DNA of 50,915 nt from Staphylococcus petrasii (GCF_002902565.1 NZ_PPRC01000001.1:1-50915), one strand, 5' to 3'. Positions 9,806-18,662 are shown, counted from the first letter of the stretch. Translations and numbers: made by a program. Notes: generated by a model not told the origin, from the sequence alone.

Positions 9806-11347
9806 ATGGAAATGGCTAAAGAGCAGGAGTTGATTCTTGTCTTAGACTTCGGTAGTCAATATAACCAACTTATTACGCGTCGTATTCGTGAAATGGGCGT
9901 TTACAGTGAGTTGCATGATCATGAGATTTCTATCGAAGAAATTAAGCGCATGAATCCTAAAGGTATTATCCTTTCAGGCGGACCTAATTCGGTTTATGAG
10001 GAAGGGTCATTTACAATTGATCCTGAAATTTATAATCTAGGTATTCCGGTGCTAGGTATTTGTTACGGTATGCAATTGACGACTAAACTTTTAGGCGGAA
10101 AAGTAGAACGCGCAAACGCACGTGAATACGGTAAAGCAACTATTAATGCTAAATCTGACGAGTTGTTCTTCGGTTTACCAGATGAACAAACGGTGTGGAT
10201 GAGTCACTCTGACAAAGTTATCGAAATTCCAGAAGGTTTCGAAGTGATTGCAGATAGTCCAAGTACGAATTATGCTGCTATTGAAGATAAAGAACGTCGT
10301 ATTTATGGCGTGCAATTCCATCCAGAAGTACGTCACACTGAATATGGTAATGACTTATTAAGAAACTTCGTGCGTCGTGTATGTGAATGTACTGGCGAAT
10401 GGTCAATGGAGAACTTTATTGAAATTGAAGTTGAAAAGATTCGTGAACGTGTTGGCGACCGTAAAGTGTTATGCGCAATGAGTGGTGGCGTAGATTCATC
10501 TGTAGTTGCTGTGTTATTACATAAAGCAATTGGCGACCAACTTACATGTATCTTTGTAGATCATGGTTTACTTCGTAAAGGCGAAGGGGACATGGTTATG
10601 AAGCAATTTGGTGAAGGCTTCGATATGAATATCATTCGTGTGAATGCTAAAGACCGTTTTATGAATAAATTAAAAGGTGTTTCTGATCCTGAACAAAAAC
10701 GTAAAATTATCGGTAATGAGTTTGTGTATGTGTTCGATGATGAAGCGGCTAAATTAACGGATGTCGACTTCTTAGCACAAGGTACGCTTTATACTGACGT
10801 CATCGAATCAGGTACTAAAACAGCTCAAACGATTAAATCTCACCATAATGTTGGTGGTTTACCAGAAGATATGGAATTTGAATTAATCGAACCAATTAAT
10901 ACGTTATTCAAAGATGAAGTACGTGAATTAGGTATCGAACTTGGCATTCCTGAACATTTAGTATGGAGACAACCATTCCCAGGTCCTGGTTTAGGTATTC
11001 GTGTGTTAGGCGAAATTACTGAAGATAAATTAGAAATCGTGCGTGAATCAGATGCGATTTTACGTGAAGTTATCCGTGAAGAAGGTCTTGAAAGAGAGAT
11101 TTGGCAATACTTCACAGTTTTACCAGGTATTCAATCAGTAGGTGTTATGGGTGATTACCGTACGTATGATTACACAATTGGTATTCGTGCAGTAACATCA
11201 ATTGATGGTATGACAAGTGACTTTGCGCGTATCGATTGGGAAGTCTTACAAAAGATTTCTAGTCGTATCGTAAATGAAGTAGACCACGTTAACCGCGTTG
11301 TCTATGACATTACTTCTAAGCCACCTAGTACAATTGAGTGGGAATAA
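9806..11347 (+). CDS. guaA: GMP synthase (glutamine-hydrolysing)
   Basis: 513 residues, full length. GuaA converts XMP to GMP with ATP and glutamine. The class I amidotransferase domain (about 9-200) holds the nucleophile in GICYGMQ and the FHPEV histidine/glutamate pair. The ATP pyrophosphatase domain holds the PP-loop SGGVDSS (about residues 227-233). The C-terminal dimerisation domain ends in PPSTIEWE, the universal GuaA end. AAAGGAG lies before the first ATG; a second ATG lies two codons on. It is the last gene of the riboswitch operon and is closed by a strong terminator. In S. aureus the island nuSa-alpha begins downstream of guaA. Confidence 0.97.
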   Translation: MEMAKEQELILVLDFGSQYNQLITRRIREMGVYSELHDHEISIEEIKRMNPKGIILSGGPNSVYEEGSFTIDPEIYNLGIPVLGICYGMQLTTKLLGGKVERANAREYGKATINAKSDELFFGLPDEQTVWMSHSDKVIEIPEGFEVIADSPSTNYAAIEDKERRIYGVQFHPEVRHTEYGNDLLRNFVRRVCECTGEWSMENFIEIEVEKIRERVGDRKVLCAMSGGVDSSVVAVLLHKAIGDQLTCIFVDHGLLRKGEGDMVMKQFGEGFDMNIIRVNAKDRFMNKLKGVSDPEQKRKIIGNEFVYVFDDEAAKLTDVDFLAQGTLYTDVIESGTKTAQTIKSHHNVGGLPEDMEFELIEPINTLFKDEVRELGIELGIPEHLVWRQPFPGPGLGIRVLGEITEDKLEIVRESDAILREVIREEGLEREIWQYFTVLPGIQSVGVMGDYRTYDYTIGIRAVTSIDGMTSDFARIDWEVLQKISSRIVNEVDHVNRVVYDITSKPPSTIEWE

Positions 11348-11363
11348 AAGGTAAGAATAATGA

Positions 11364-11397
11364 AACCCTCTAACCGTTGTTGTTAGAGGGTTATTTT
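11364..11397 (+). terminator. terminator of the guaA operon
   Basis: An 11-bp perfect stem, AACCCTCTAAC / GTTAGAGGGTT, with an 7-nt loop and a T-rich tail. The sequence just before it (AAGAATAATGAA) and the stem are closely repeated at 12051-12093. Confidence 0.93.
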
Positions 11398-11481
11398 TGT
11401 AGTTTGTAAATTAGAATAAGGAAAAAATTAGGACATTAAATATTTAATTTTATTATAAAAATTTTTGAGACAATAATTAAT

Positions 11482-11498
11482 ATATTGTGTTACAATAT
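11482..11498. promoter_or_regulatory. palindrome in the lipoprotein promoter region
   Basis: ATATTGT-GTT-ACAATAT is a perfect 7-bp inverted repeat with a 3-nt centre, ending 28 bp before the lipoprotein start. TACAAT within it could serve as a -10 box, with TTGAGA at 11465 as a distant -35 (20-nt spacer). It fits an operator, but I cannot name the regulator. Confidence 0.35.
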
Positions 11499-11525
11499 TA
11501 TTAAAAAATAAAAGGAATGAAAAAT

Positions 11526-11993
11526 ATGAAATTTAGATATTTAGTAGTACCTAGTTTAGCGATCACTTTATTATTAACTGGATGTGGTCATAATGATAGT
11601 GATAATAGTAAAGATTCAAAAAATAAACAAGAAGTAAAAAAGAAAGAGAAATCAAAGAAATCAGGTAAGGATTCAAAAGATAAAAATACTAATATCGAAG
11701 AAGCTTCAAGCAATGCTAATAATCAGCAAGAGATTCAGACTGAAACCAACACAAACCCACAAAATAATAATATATCAAATAGTAACTCTAATAATGAGAA
11801 TATTAACAGTAAAGAATATCAAGACTATCTAAATGCTAAACAAAGTCAATACGCGTTAACTCATTTAACACCTGAACAAAAAGCAAGTGGAGCTGGCGGA
11901 GGCGGAGCTGCATGGAATTATGCAGATGAAGATGAGAGTTTTGCTGATTGGAAATCTAGAACTGATAGAGAAAAAGCTGAGGCAGGATATTAA
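11526..11993 (+). CDS. lysine/asparagine-rich lipoprotein of unknown function
   Basis: 155 residues. A signal peptide (MKFRYLVVPSLAITLLLTGC) ends in the lipobox LLTG-C with Cys20 as the lipidated residue. Residues 21-95 are a low-complexity lysine, serine and asparagine spacer, probably extended through the cell wall. The C-terminal 50 residues are distinctive: LNAKQSQYALTHLTPEQ, a glycine run GAGGGGAAWNYADEDES and a charged end. I do not recognise the family. The ATG at 11526 has AAAGGA at a good distance; the ATG at 11517 overlaps that site. It lies in the variable stretch after guaA, where S. aureus carries island genes including lipoproteins. Its terminator resembles that of guaA. Confidence 0.75.
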   Translation: MKFRYLVVPSLAITLLLTGCGHNDSDNSKDSKNKQEVKKKEKSKKSGKDSKDKNTNIEEASSNANNQQEIQTETNTNPQNNNISNSNSNNENINSKEYQDYLNAKQSQYALTHLTPEQKASGAGGGGAAWNYADEDESFADWKSRTDREKAEAGY

Positions 11994-12058
11994 TAAACAT
12001 AATATTATGTTATATAAATTAAAGCTTATGATTGAATAGGGATAAAAAATAAGAATAA

Positions 12059-12093
12059 TGAACCCCTCTAATCTTTATAATTAGAGGGGTTCA
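12059..12093. terminator. terminator of the lipoprotein gene, probably bidirectional
   Basis: A perfect 14-bp stem, TGAACCCCTCTAAT / ATTAGAGGGGTTCA, with a 7-nt loop. It lies between the lipoprotein stop (11993) and the convergent acetyltransferase stop (12113). The flank and stem echo the guaA terminator at 11355-11392. Confidence 0.85.
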
Positions 12094-12112
12094 TTTAGGG
12101 GTCATTTAGGTT

Positions 12113-12553
12113 TTATTCAGTCGTAGGCTTGGTCCATTTCATTAGAAGTTCTTTGTTGTCTAGGGTATCGATATTAGTATCGATTGTAATGAAACCGAGT
12201 TTTTCGTAAAAATGGATGGCTTTCTTATTTTCGGCGAAGACTTTTAAAGTTAATTCTTCATATCTTGTCATTAAATGATGCATTAACGCTGTGCCTATGC
12301 CTTCATTTCTACATCCTGTTTTAACAAATAAACCTTTAATGTAATTACCTTCTAATCCGCAAAAGGCTACAATGAGGTTGTTTTTCTTATAAACATATAT
12401 ATTGGCTCTTTTTACTGACTTCAACATATTGCTATAGTTATCAATCCAATAACGGCTATTTATAAAAGCGTGAGAGTCTATATTTGCGTTAAGCCAAATA
12501 TTAGCTAATACTTTCAGGGTTTTTCGATTTTTCTTTTCTAAATGTTCTATCAA
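12113..12553 (-). CDS. GNAT family N-acetyltransferase
   Basis: 146 residues from the chosen TTG start. The acetyl-CoA binding motif is FVKTGCRNEGIGTALMHHLM (R..GIG loop), followed by the late strand LKVFAENKKAIHFYEKLGF, typical of RimI/PhnO-type GNAT enzymes. The substrate is unknown. The frame is open further to a GTG at 12562, but that codon overlaps the best ribosome binding site (GTAGGTG); TTG at 12553 lies 8 nt after it. There is no operon partner. It lies in the variable region between guaA and mpsA, suggesting accessory status. Confidence 0.8.
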   Translation of the reverse strand: MIEHLEKKNRKTLKVLANIWLNANIDSHAFINSRYWIDNYSNMLKSVKRANIYVYKKNNLIVAFCGLEGNYIKGLFVKTGCRNEGIGTALMHHLMTRYEELTLKVFAENKKAIHFYEKLGFITIDTNIDTLDNKELLMKWTKPTTE

Positions 12554-12719
12554 TATTAACACCTACTTCATAATATGTATGAAATTTCGAACGTATGTAT
12601 ATGCGATCAATGATTCACTATATAAATACCCTTTTTCATAGGTGAATAAATAGAACATACATGAATTAATAAAAATAATTGCAGGCTATAAAAAACGCTT
12701 CAATTAATCATTAATAAAA

Positions 12720-12986
12720 TTAAATAAGTAAAAATGGTGAAGTAAATATTACTAGTAAAACGATATTGAAAACTAACAATATGGCATTAAGTAGGATGTG
12801 CATACTTAACAATAAGCATAATGTATTTGAAATAAGTGTTAGGAAAATAATTAAGGCTCCTGGCCAATACCAAAAATTGAAAATAGTTTGATTATATAAA
12901 TTGGTGAAAAGCGTAGTATAAACAATAAATCCGCTTAAAATAGTCATTAATACGGAAATAAGAGTGAAGTGTTTGAAGTTTTGCAT
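12720..12986 (-). CDS. small hydrophobic membrane protein, unknown
   Basis: 88 residues, nearly all hydrophobic, with three probable membrane helices (about 8-28, 38-58 and 62-86). It has few charges and no recognisable motif. AAAGGAC lies before the ATG. It stands alone in the variable region and I see no clear terminator. The family is not recognised; it may be a Staphylococcus-restricted protein. Confidence 0.6.
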   Translation of the reverse strand: MQNFKHFTLISVLMTILSGFIVYTTLFTNLYNQTIFNFWYWPGALIIFLTLISNTLCLLLSMHILLNAILLVFNIVLLVIFTSPFLLI

Positions 12987-13039
12987 ATAGATGTCCTTTC
13001 TGTGATGGTGTTAAGTTACATTTTATGATATAACTTTTC

Positions 13040-13295
13040 TCTATAATGATGTTGGTCTATTGCAATAATGTGTTACAAGGTATATTATCATTGAGAGTGG
13101 TTAGATTTACAACCTTTAACCAAAGGTTAAGCATCATTTATGTTGAATTAAGCACTTATTTTCAAACAAGATTTAAGAGGCTTCACAGAATTGTTACATG
13201 CACACACTCAAAAATGTGTTATTTTATAGATAACTAAAAAATTCATTTTATCCACCAACGTTTAATCGAGCTATTCCTCGGTTAAACGTTTTTTA
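13040..13295 (+). other. candidate small RNA with orphan terminator
   Basis: The 849-bp stretch 12987-13835 has no recognisable protein gene on the plus strand. It contains a TATAAT at 13041-13046 with a weak -35, a perfect small hairpin (AACCTTT-AACC-AAAGGTT, about 13109-13126) and, at 13257-13295, a strong terminator (AACGTTTAA..GAG / CTC..TTAAACGTT plus T-run) that no neighbouring gene needs. Together these suggest a transcript of roughly 240 nt. A 63-codon frame inside lacks a ribosome binding site. Further on, 13414-13545 is open for 43 codons right after AGGAGG but has no ATG, GTG or TTG at the right distance; it may be a gene remnant. Confidence 0.35.
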
Positions 13296-13530
13296 TTTAG
13301 TAATAAAAAATATAAATTATGACTATAAAGAATGAAGTTTATATTTATTAAAAAAGAATTGAGTAGCTGAATAATAAATATAATTAACCTTGTTAATCTA
13401 TTTTAGGAGGTTTATTAAATTATACGAAAGTAAGCTACTAAAGCATTTTAATGTAAATTTTTATATAAATACGCCGTATTTTGGCGAGTCTCTTTACGAA
13501 TATATATTGAACATAAATGCTATGCACTTA

Positions 13531-13675
13531 TATAAGAAATTCTAAAGATGAACTACGAATGTTGTTGCGCGACTCTTGGCGGAAAAGAAAGAGTCTCAAG
13601 ACTACAGGCTTGAGCCTTTCCCGCAAGAAAGCGTCGCAACAAAAATGAGTAAATGTTTATCTGAGAATTTCTATA
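13531..13675. repeat. 145-nt nested hairpin element downstream of psm
   Basis: The outer arms TATAAGAAATTCT (13531-13543) and AGAATTTCTATA (13664-13675) are complementary with one bulge. Inside, TTGTTGCG (13562-13569) pairs with CGCAACAA (13635-13642). CTTGGCGG pairs with CCGCAAG, and the tip is CTCAAG-8 nt-CTTGAG. The whole is a long stem-loop of the kind seen in intergenic repeats or structured RNAs. I believe similar sequences occur between genes of other staphylococci, but I cannot check copy number here. Confidence 0.6.
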
Positions 13676-13729
13676 GAATAGTAGAAGCTAAAGTTGTCCT
13701 TAAGAAAGCGAGTCAATAATACGAAGTAT

Positions 13730-13777
13730 TGTAAACAAAGAAGCCAGTAAATGAACTTATAAGTTCATTTACCGGCT
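13730..13777 (-). terminator. terminator of the psm transcript
   Basis: A 26-nt perfect palindrome (13746-13771) is extended by AGCC/GGCT arms. The imperfect pair is G-U only when read on the minus strand. U-rich sequence (TCTTTGTTT) follows on that strand. It lies about 60 nt after the stop of the PSM-like peptide and orients the unit. Confidence 0.85.
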
Positions 13778-13835
13778 ATTATCTAAGAATTATATCCTAG
13801 ACTCTTTAATAGACTCTATGTGCGTTATGTAGGAC

Positions 13836-13898
13836 TTATTTTTTAGTTAAGTCGATGATGAATTTAACAAGTTCAATAATACCAGAAATGATTCCCAT
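13836..13898 (-). CDS. phenol-soluble modulin alpha-type peptide
   Basis: A 20-residue peptide, MGIISGIIELVKFIIDLTKK, encoded with stop in 63 nt. It starts MGII.GII like S. aureus PSM-alpha1 and alpha2, and has the same alternation of isoleucine/valine with K, E and D that makes an amphipathic helix. It ends in KK, as several PSMs do. Such peptides are exported without a signal peptide by the Pmt ABC exporter and act as cytolysins, surfactants and biofilm factors. A strong site AAGGAGG lies 8 nt before the ATG, and a terminator follows. The place, directly upstream of and divergent to mpsA, is where S. aureus carries psm-alpha1-4; here only one gene is present. Its short length would let automatic annotation miss it. 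Confidence 0.88.
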   Translation of the reverse strand: MGIISGIIELVKFIIDLTKK

Positions 13899-13929
13899 TT
13901 TGAGTACCTCCTTATTAAATGTTAAATAC

Positions 13930-14038
13930 AGTATAATGTGCGTTTCTGAATAAATGGACATTAATCCCTAAGTCGCGGAAAGCGCTTCATAACCGACCAT
14001 TTTCTGATAACTTACGACAGTGATTCATGCCTAAGTGT
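13930..14038 (-). promoter_or_regulatory. psm promoter region with candidate AgrA box
   Basis: On the minus strand TATACT (13935-13930) lies 32 nt before the psm start codon and is a good -10. No good -35 is found at 17 nt, as is common for AgrA-activated promoters. About 90 nt upstream, ACACTTAGGCAT (14038-14027) differs at one position of its core from the AgrA-bound word CAGTTAGGCA of the agr P2 promoter. A convincing second direct repeat at the usual spacing was not found. Confidence 0.4.
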
Positions 14039-14127
14039 AAAACTTTTAAAAATTAAGGTTTACATTGTACTACATCACCCGTTTATTCCAAAACCTTAAT
14101 GTTACTTGCACTATCTATGATAAATGT

Positions 14128-14156
14128 TTGACATTTAGTTATTATTTTCATATATT
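14128..14156 (+). promoter_or_regulatory. sigma-A promoter upstream of mpsA
   Basis: TTGACA (14128-14133), a 17-nt spacer and TATATT (14151-14156): near-consensus. The start point near 14164 would give mpsA a leader of about 345 nt containing two hairpins, or produce a separate small RNA. The leader holds no convincing protein gene. Confidence 0.6.
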
Positions 14157-14291
14157 GTAGTTATTACGCGAATTTTTTTACATAAGTCTTTATCAAGCAA
14201 TTATGCAAGGAAGTTTCATATTAAAATACATCCATTGTTTAATTGAAGGGTAAGAAATATGTAATAAAAATTTTATCGACAAACCAAATAA

Positions 14292-14330
14292 AAGACTGAA
14301 ATTCAATAATAGTTAATACTAGCCAGTCTT
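14292..14330. other. hairpin in the mpsA leader, distal
   Basis: AAGACTG (14292-14298) pairs with CAGTCTT (14324-14330). On the minus strand a T-rich stretch follows, so it might end a minus-strand transcript. On the plus strand it is a plain stem in the mpsA leader. Confidence 0.35.
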
Positions 14331-14395
14331 ATATACATAATTAAAAGGTAGCTTATAAAAAACATTTATAATATATTCAAATGAGTTCTAAAGAA

Positions 14396-14458
14396 GCCTG
14401 CGATAGTTAGTTGAAACCTTAAACGATAGGAACAAAACTAGTCTGTTGCAGGCATTTT
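14396..14458 (+). terminator. terminator-like hairpin in the mpsA leader
   Basis: GCCTGCGATAG (14396-14406) pairs with CTGTTGCAGGC (14443-14453) over 11 positions including two G-U pairs, with a 36-nt loop, followed by ATTTTCG. It lies 50 nt before the mpsA start codon. It could end a small RNA begun at 14164 or attenuate mpsABC. Confidence 0.45.
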
Positions 14459-14507
14459 CGTATATTATTTTAAATACTAATTTAGTTTGAAAGATGGAGG
14501 AACAGCA

Positions 14508-16007
14508 ATGTTAAGTTCAAGTTTATTACTGACACTATTTTTTATAACGCTTGTCATTGCAGTGCTAAGCGGACTGATTTTTTTAATTCCGTCGGTCCCT
14601 GTACAATACATACGTTTACATTTAATTTTACTCTTACTACCTGTCATCGTAGGAGTGATTGGTTTAATTACAATTCATAATAGAGAAGTTGTAGGCATTT
14701 TTGCATTAGACAAACTCGCTTGGTTAGTCGGTGCTTTCGTATTAGCCTTAGGATTTATCATTCAAAAGTTCTCAATGCGTTATTTACTAGGAGATCGTAA
14801 CTATCGTAAATATTTCACGCTCTATACCTTTACGACAGTGTTTGCATCAATTGGTTGGTTAAGTAATGATTTACGATTAATGACATTGTGTTGGGGACTG
14901 ACATTATTTTGCTTAACACAATTAATTCGGTTAAACCGCTCATGGAAGGTTCCTGCAGAAGCAGCCAAAGTCTCTGCACGTTCATTTATTATCGGTTGGC
15001 TCGCTTTATTATTAGCAGTCATCTTACTATATGTAGGAACTGGCGATTGGACGATTGATCCAACGCAAAATTACGATTACGCAATGGGTTATGGCATGAA
15101 ACTATTAGTAGATTTATTGCTTGTGCTTGCCGTTATTATCCCAGCAGCACAATATCCATTCCAAAGCTGGTTAATTGAATCAGTAGTAGCACCAACACCT
15201 GTTTCTGCCATTATGCACGCAGGTATCGTGAACGCTGGAGGCATTATTTTAACTCGTTTTTCACCAGTATTCGATAACCATATTGCGTTAACAGTACTGT
15301 TAATTATCTCAAGCATTTCTGTCTTAATAGGCTCAGGCATTAGCTTGGTTCACGTAGACTATAAACGTCAACTCGTAGGTTCTACGATGAGTCAAATGGG
15401 CTTCATGCTTGTGCAATGTACGCTAGGTGTGTATTCCGCTGCGATTATTCACTTAATTTTACACGGCGTATTTAAAGCAACCTTATTCTTACAATCAGGT
15501 TCAATTGTGAAACGTTTTAATATTCCTACACCGCCTAACGTTAAGCGCTCATACGCTTGGACAGTGTTAGGACGAGCACTTGCGATTATCATTGCAGTCA
15601 TCTTTTTCATGACAAGTAAGCATAACGCTTATACATTAATCAGTGCTTTCATCTTAGCTTGGTCATTATCTGTATCTTGGAACCAAATGGTAGCGTTAAA
15701 TAGAGGCGTTATGGGCCGCATTATCGGTATCGCTATGCTTGTTATCGTAGCATTCGTTTACGTCATCACACATCAAGTATTCGTTGATATCTTAAATAAT
15801 GTTTACATGGTGCCATCTCATCCACCATTATTCAGTGCTATTCTTTGCATCGCAATTTTAGTATTAGGTAGTGTCTTCAGTATTTGGGTCGCACGCCGTC
15901 GTACATCAACTGCTTTTGCCAAAGTATATTTATGGCTCATCAAGATCGGTGAAGCCAAATTTAAATCAGTTGAAAGCCATCCTAACTACTTGAAGAAATA
16001 TTTATAA
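14508..16007 (+). CDS. mpsA: MpsA/DabB-like NuoL-type membrane subunit of the bicarbonate uptake system
   Basis: 499 residues with about 14 hydrophobic segments, related to NuoL/NdhF (proton-translocating antiporter family). The key region PAAQYPFQSWLIESVVAPTPVSAIMHAGIVNAGG includes the conserved histidine/lysine-type proton path of the fold. No other complex I genes are nearby, so this is not a respiratory NDH-1. Paired with MpsB it forms a cation-driven dissolved inorganic carbon system (MpsAB, homologous to DabAB). In S. aureus its loss hurts growth in normal air and lowers membrane potential. ATG at 14508 follows GATGGAGG; a longer open extension to 14487 lacks a site. It is 15 nt from mpsB. 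Confidence 0.92.
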   Translation: MLSSSLLLTLFFITLVIAVLSGLIFLIPSVPVQYIRLHLILLLLPVIVGVIGLITIHNREVVGIFALDKLAWLVGAFVLALGFIIQKFSMRYLLGDRNYRKYFTLYTFTTVFASIGWLSNDLRLMTLCWGLTLFCLTQLIRLNRSWKVPAEAAKVSARSFIIGWLALLLAVILLYVGTGDWTIDPTQNYDYAMGYGMKLLVDLLLVLAVIIPAAQYPFQSWLIESVVAPTPVSAIMHAGIVNAGGIILTRFSPVFDNHIALTVLLIISSISVLIGSGISLVHVDYKRQLVGSTMSQMGFMLVQCTLGVYSAAIIHLILHGVFKATLFLQSGSIVKRFNIPTPPNVKRSYAWTVLGRALAIIIAVIFFMTSKHNAYTLISAFILAWSLSVSWNQMVALNRGVMGRIIGIAMLVIVAFVYVITHQVFVDILNNVYMVPSHPPLFSAILCIAILVLGSVFSIWVARRRTSTAFAKVYLWLIKIGEAKFKSVESHPNYLKKYL

Positions 16008-16022
16008 GAGGTGAAACCTGAC

Positions 16023-18593
16023 ATGACAATTACCAAACACAATATAGATGAAACAGTTAAATCCGCCCGTCGTGTAATAACGCCACTTTCACCTATCTCA
16101 ATTTTTGCAGCACGCAATCCTTGGGAAGAAATGGAACACCAAACCTTCGACCAAGTAGCACAGTGGTTTAAACACGTACGAGATATTGATTTATACCCTA
16201 GCCACGCCTCTGTGATGACTGCTTTGGAAAAGGGCGAGATAGACCAAAATCTCGTTGAAGAAGAAGTCAAACAGGCCGTGCGTACATACGAGACGACAAT
16301 ACCTCAACCACATATCGACATCTATTGCAAGAATGCCATGCGCATACAAGATGTACCGCAAGATTTAATCACGAAAGAAGCATACTTAAAATTAGAAGTA
16401 TCAAAGCTTAAAGGCGTATTTGAGAATGAACCTTTCAAATATGCGCGTTCTAAAAGTGCCAATGCCTTTAATGCCAAAGGCGAATCACTTATGGACGAAC
16501 TGAATACGCACATTATCAAGTGGTCCAAACTTTATCTTGATAATTTCCAATCAAGTTGGACAATGCCTAAACGTGAAGAAGGGTTCTATGTTGCCTGGTT
16601 ACACTTAGCACAACATGATCCTATGTTGACGAAAACACAGCGTAAAATGGTTAAAACCTTACCTCATGATTATAGAGAAGCACTAGTGATGGCGTTAAAT
16701 CATTTGGATATCGCAGAAGATGAACGCGAATTCTATTTAACAGGACATTTCCTATCATTACCTGGATGGGCGGGCATGATGTATTATCGCGCAGAACAAA
16801 ATGAACATGAAGAAGATTTACTCACTCAATATCTTGCGATTCGTTTAACGATGGAATGTATCTTCTTAGATACTGAAAAAATGAGTCGCCCGGCAGTCTT
16901 AAATGTGGAAAGACGTATTAAAGAATTAGTAAGTAAATGGTTGTACTATGGTGAAATGTCTATTGACGAATGGGCAGCTATGTCGATTGAAGACCAAATT
17001 GCACATTTAAGATTTGCACATGATTTTAACCCGCTTTATTTTAAAAAATTATGGCTCGAAGCATGGGAAGAAACACATGAGCGTGAATTAGTAGATAGTA
17101 TTTATGATAAATCGACGAAACAAGATACACCACAAACGCAAGTGCAACTAGCATTCTGTATTGATGTGCGTTCTGAACCATTTCGTCGTCACTTAGAAAG
17201 TGAAGGACCATTTGAAACAATCGGCATCGCAGGGTTCTTTGGCTTACCGATTCGTAAAGAAGTATTGGATGAACAATTTAGTCATAATTCATTGCCAGTC
17301 ATGGTGCCGCCTGCATACACAATTAAAGAATATGCAGATCGCCATGCTTTAAATACGTATAATCAACAACAACATTCAGTAACATCGATGTTTTACACAT
17401 TTAAATTGATGAAACATAATGTGCTACCAAGTTTACTTTTACCAGAATTGAGTGGCCCATTCTTAAGTTTAAATACGTTAGCAAGTACGCTTATACCAAA
17501 GAGTACGCGCAACTTTGTCCGTAATTTTACAAAGAATTGGTTGAAGAAACCAGAAGCTAAATTAACAATCAATCGTGAACATGAAGTATATAGCGATTTA
17601 CCAATTGGTTTCACTGAAGAAGAACAAGTCGCTTTCACGAAACAAGCGTTACAGCTCATGGATTTAACAACTGATTTCGCGCCGCTTGTCGTCTTAGGTG
17701 GACATGGCAGTGAATCGAACAATAACCCATATCACGCTTCATTAGAATGCGGTGCTTGTGGCGGGGCATCAAGCGGCTTTAACGCTAAATTACTTGCGAT
17801 GATGTGTAACTTACCTCATGTGCGTCAAAGCTTGAAAGCGGAAGGCATTACTATTCCTGAAGAAACGGTATTTATTGCAGCAGAACATAAAACGTCTGTA
17901 GATGAATTAGAATATATTTATATGCCAGAGTTAACAACATCAGCTCAAAAAGCATTTGATATGTTAGAAGAAGCGATGCCACGCGTAAGTTATAAAGCCA
18001 ATACTGAACGTTTAGCTAACTTACCTGGCTTAGATCAAGGCAAAGTGAAAGATCCAGTTGGGGAAGCGCATCGTTATGCGAGTGACTGGAGTGAAATTCG
18101 CCCAGAATGGGGTCTTGCGCGCAATGCAGAATTTATTATTGGTCAACGTAGTATCACAGAAGGTACCAATTTAGAAGGTCGTGCATTTTTACATAATTAC
18201 GATTGGAAAAAGGATGCAGACGGTCAGATTCTGAATACGATTATTTCTGGACCAGCGTTAGTTGCGCAATGGATTAATTTACAATATTATGCTTCAACGG
18301 TAGCGCCTCATTTCTACGGAAGTGGGAATAAAGCGACACAATCTGTAACGTCGGGCGTTGGCGTCATGCAAGGTAATTCAAGTGACTTATTAGCAGGATT
18401 ACCATGGCAATCGGTGATGGCTGCAGATAATAAGATTTATCACTCTCCGATTCGTTTATTAGTGGTTATTCAAGCACCTGATAGTTATATTGAAGCGTTA
18501 CTTGAGAATAATATTAAATTTAAGCAGAAAGTAGATCATCGTTGGGTGCGCCTAGCAAGTATCGATGAAGATGGTAGTTGGAAAGACTGGTAG
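16023..18593 (+). CDS. mpsB: MpsB/DabA-like zinc protein (DUF2309), CO2/bicarbonate capture
   Basis: 856 residues, UPF0753/DUF2309 family. The DabA zinc site is fully present: Cys379 and Asp381 in [11 protein letters not shown], His561 in GGHGSES and Cys576 in ECGACGG. The His-Cys spacing of 15 is the same as in characterised DabA. The site is like that of beta carbonic anhydrases and probably hydrates CO2 on one side of the membrane, with MpsA supplying energy. The protein is shorter than the S. aureus one, lacking a low-complexity stretch just before CIDV. ATG at 16023 is chosen; the GTG at 16011 is part of the site AGAGGTG. It is second in mpsABC. Confidence 0.93.
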   Translation: MTITKHNIDETVKSARRVITPLSPISIFAARNPWEEMEHQTFDQVAQWFKHVRDIDLYPSHASVMTALEKGEIDQNLVEEEVKQAVRTYETTIPQPHIDIYCKNAMRIQDVPQDLITKEAYLKLEVSKLKGVFENEPFKYARSKSANAFNAKGESLMDELNTHIIKWSKLYLDNFQSSWTMPKREEGFYVAWLHLAQHDPMLTKTQRKMVKTLPHDYREALVMALNHLDIAEDEREFYLTGHFLSLPGWAGMMYYRAEQNEHEEDLLTQYLAIRLTMECIFLDTEKMSRPAVLNVERRIKELVSKWLYYGEMSIDEWAAMSIEDQIAHLRFAHDFNPLYFKKLWLEAWEETHERELVDSIYDKSTKQDTPQTQVQLAFCIDVRSEPFRRHLESEGPFETIGIAGFFGLPIRKEVLDEQFSHNSLPVMVPPAYTIKEYADRHALNTYNQQQHSVTSMFYTFKLMKHNVLPSLLLPELSGPFLSLNTLASTLIPKSTRNFVRNFTKNWLKKPEAKLTINREHEVYSDLPIGFTEEEQVAFTKQALQLMDLTTDFAPLVVLGGHGSESNNNPYHASLECGACGGASSGFNAKLLAMMCNLPHVRQSLKAEGITIPEETVFIAAEHKTSVDELEYIYMPELTTSAQKAFDMLEEAMPRVSYKANTERLANLPGLDQGKVKDPVGEAHRYASDWSEIRPEWGLARNAEFIIGQRSITEGTNLEGRAFLHNYDWKKDADGQILNTIISGPALVAQWINLQYYASTVAPHFYGSGNKATQSVTSGVGVMQGNSSDLLAGLPWQSVMAADNKIYHSPIRLLVVIQAPDSYIEALLENNIKFKQKVDHRWVRLASIDEDGSWKDW

Positions 18594-18662
18594 GGAGTTC
18601 GGTTTTTCCTGAAAAAGTGATAAAATAAGGTTAATCAATCAATAGGAGAGTTAGGATTAACC

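Noticed and set aside
12113..12562. GTG at 12562 as start of the acetyltransferase
   Set aside because: The GTG is part of the ribosome binding site itself; TTG at 12553 lies at the proper distance.
13046..13237. 63-codon plus-strand frame in the variable region
   Set aside because: It starts inside the putative -10 box, has no ribosome binding site, and its residues do not look like a folded or membrane protein.
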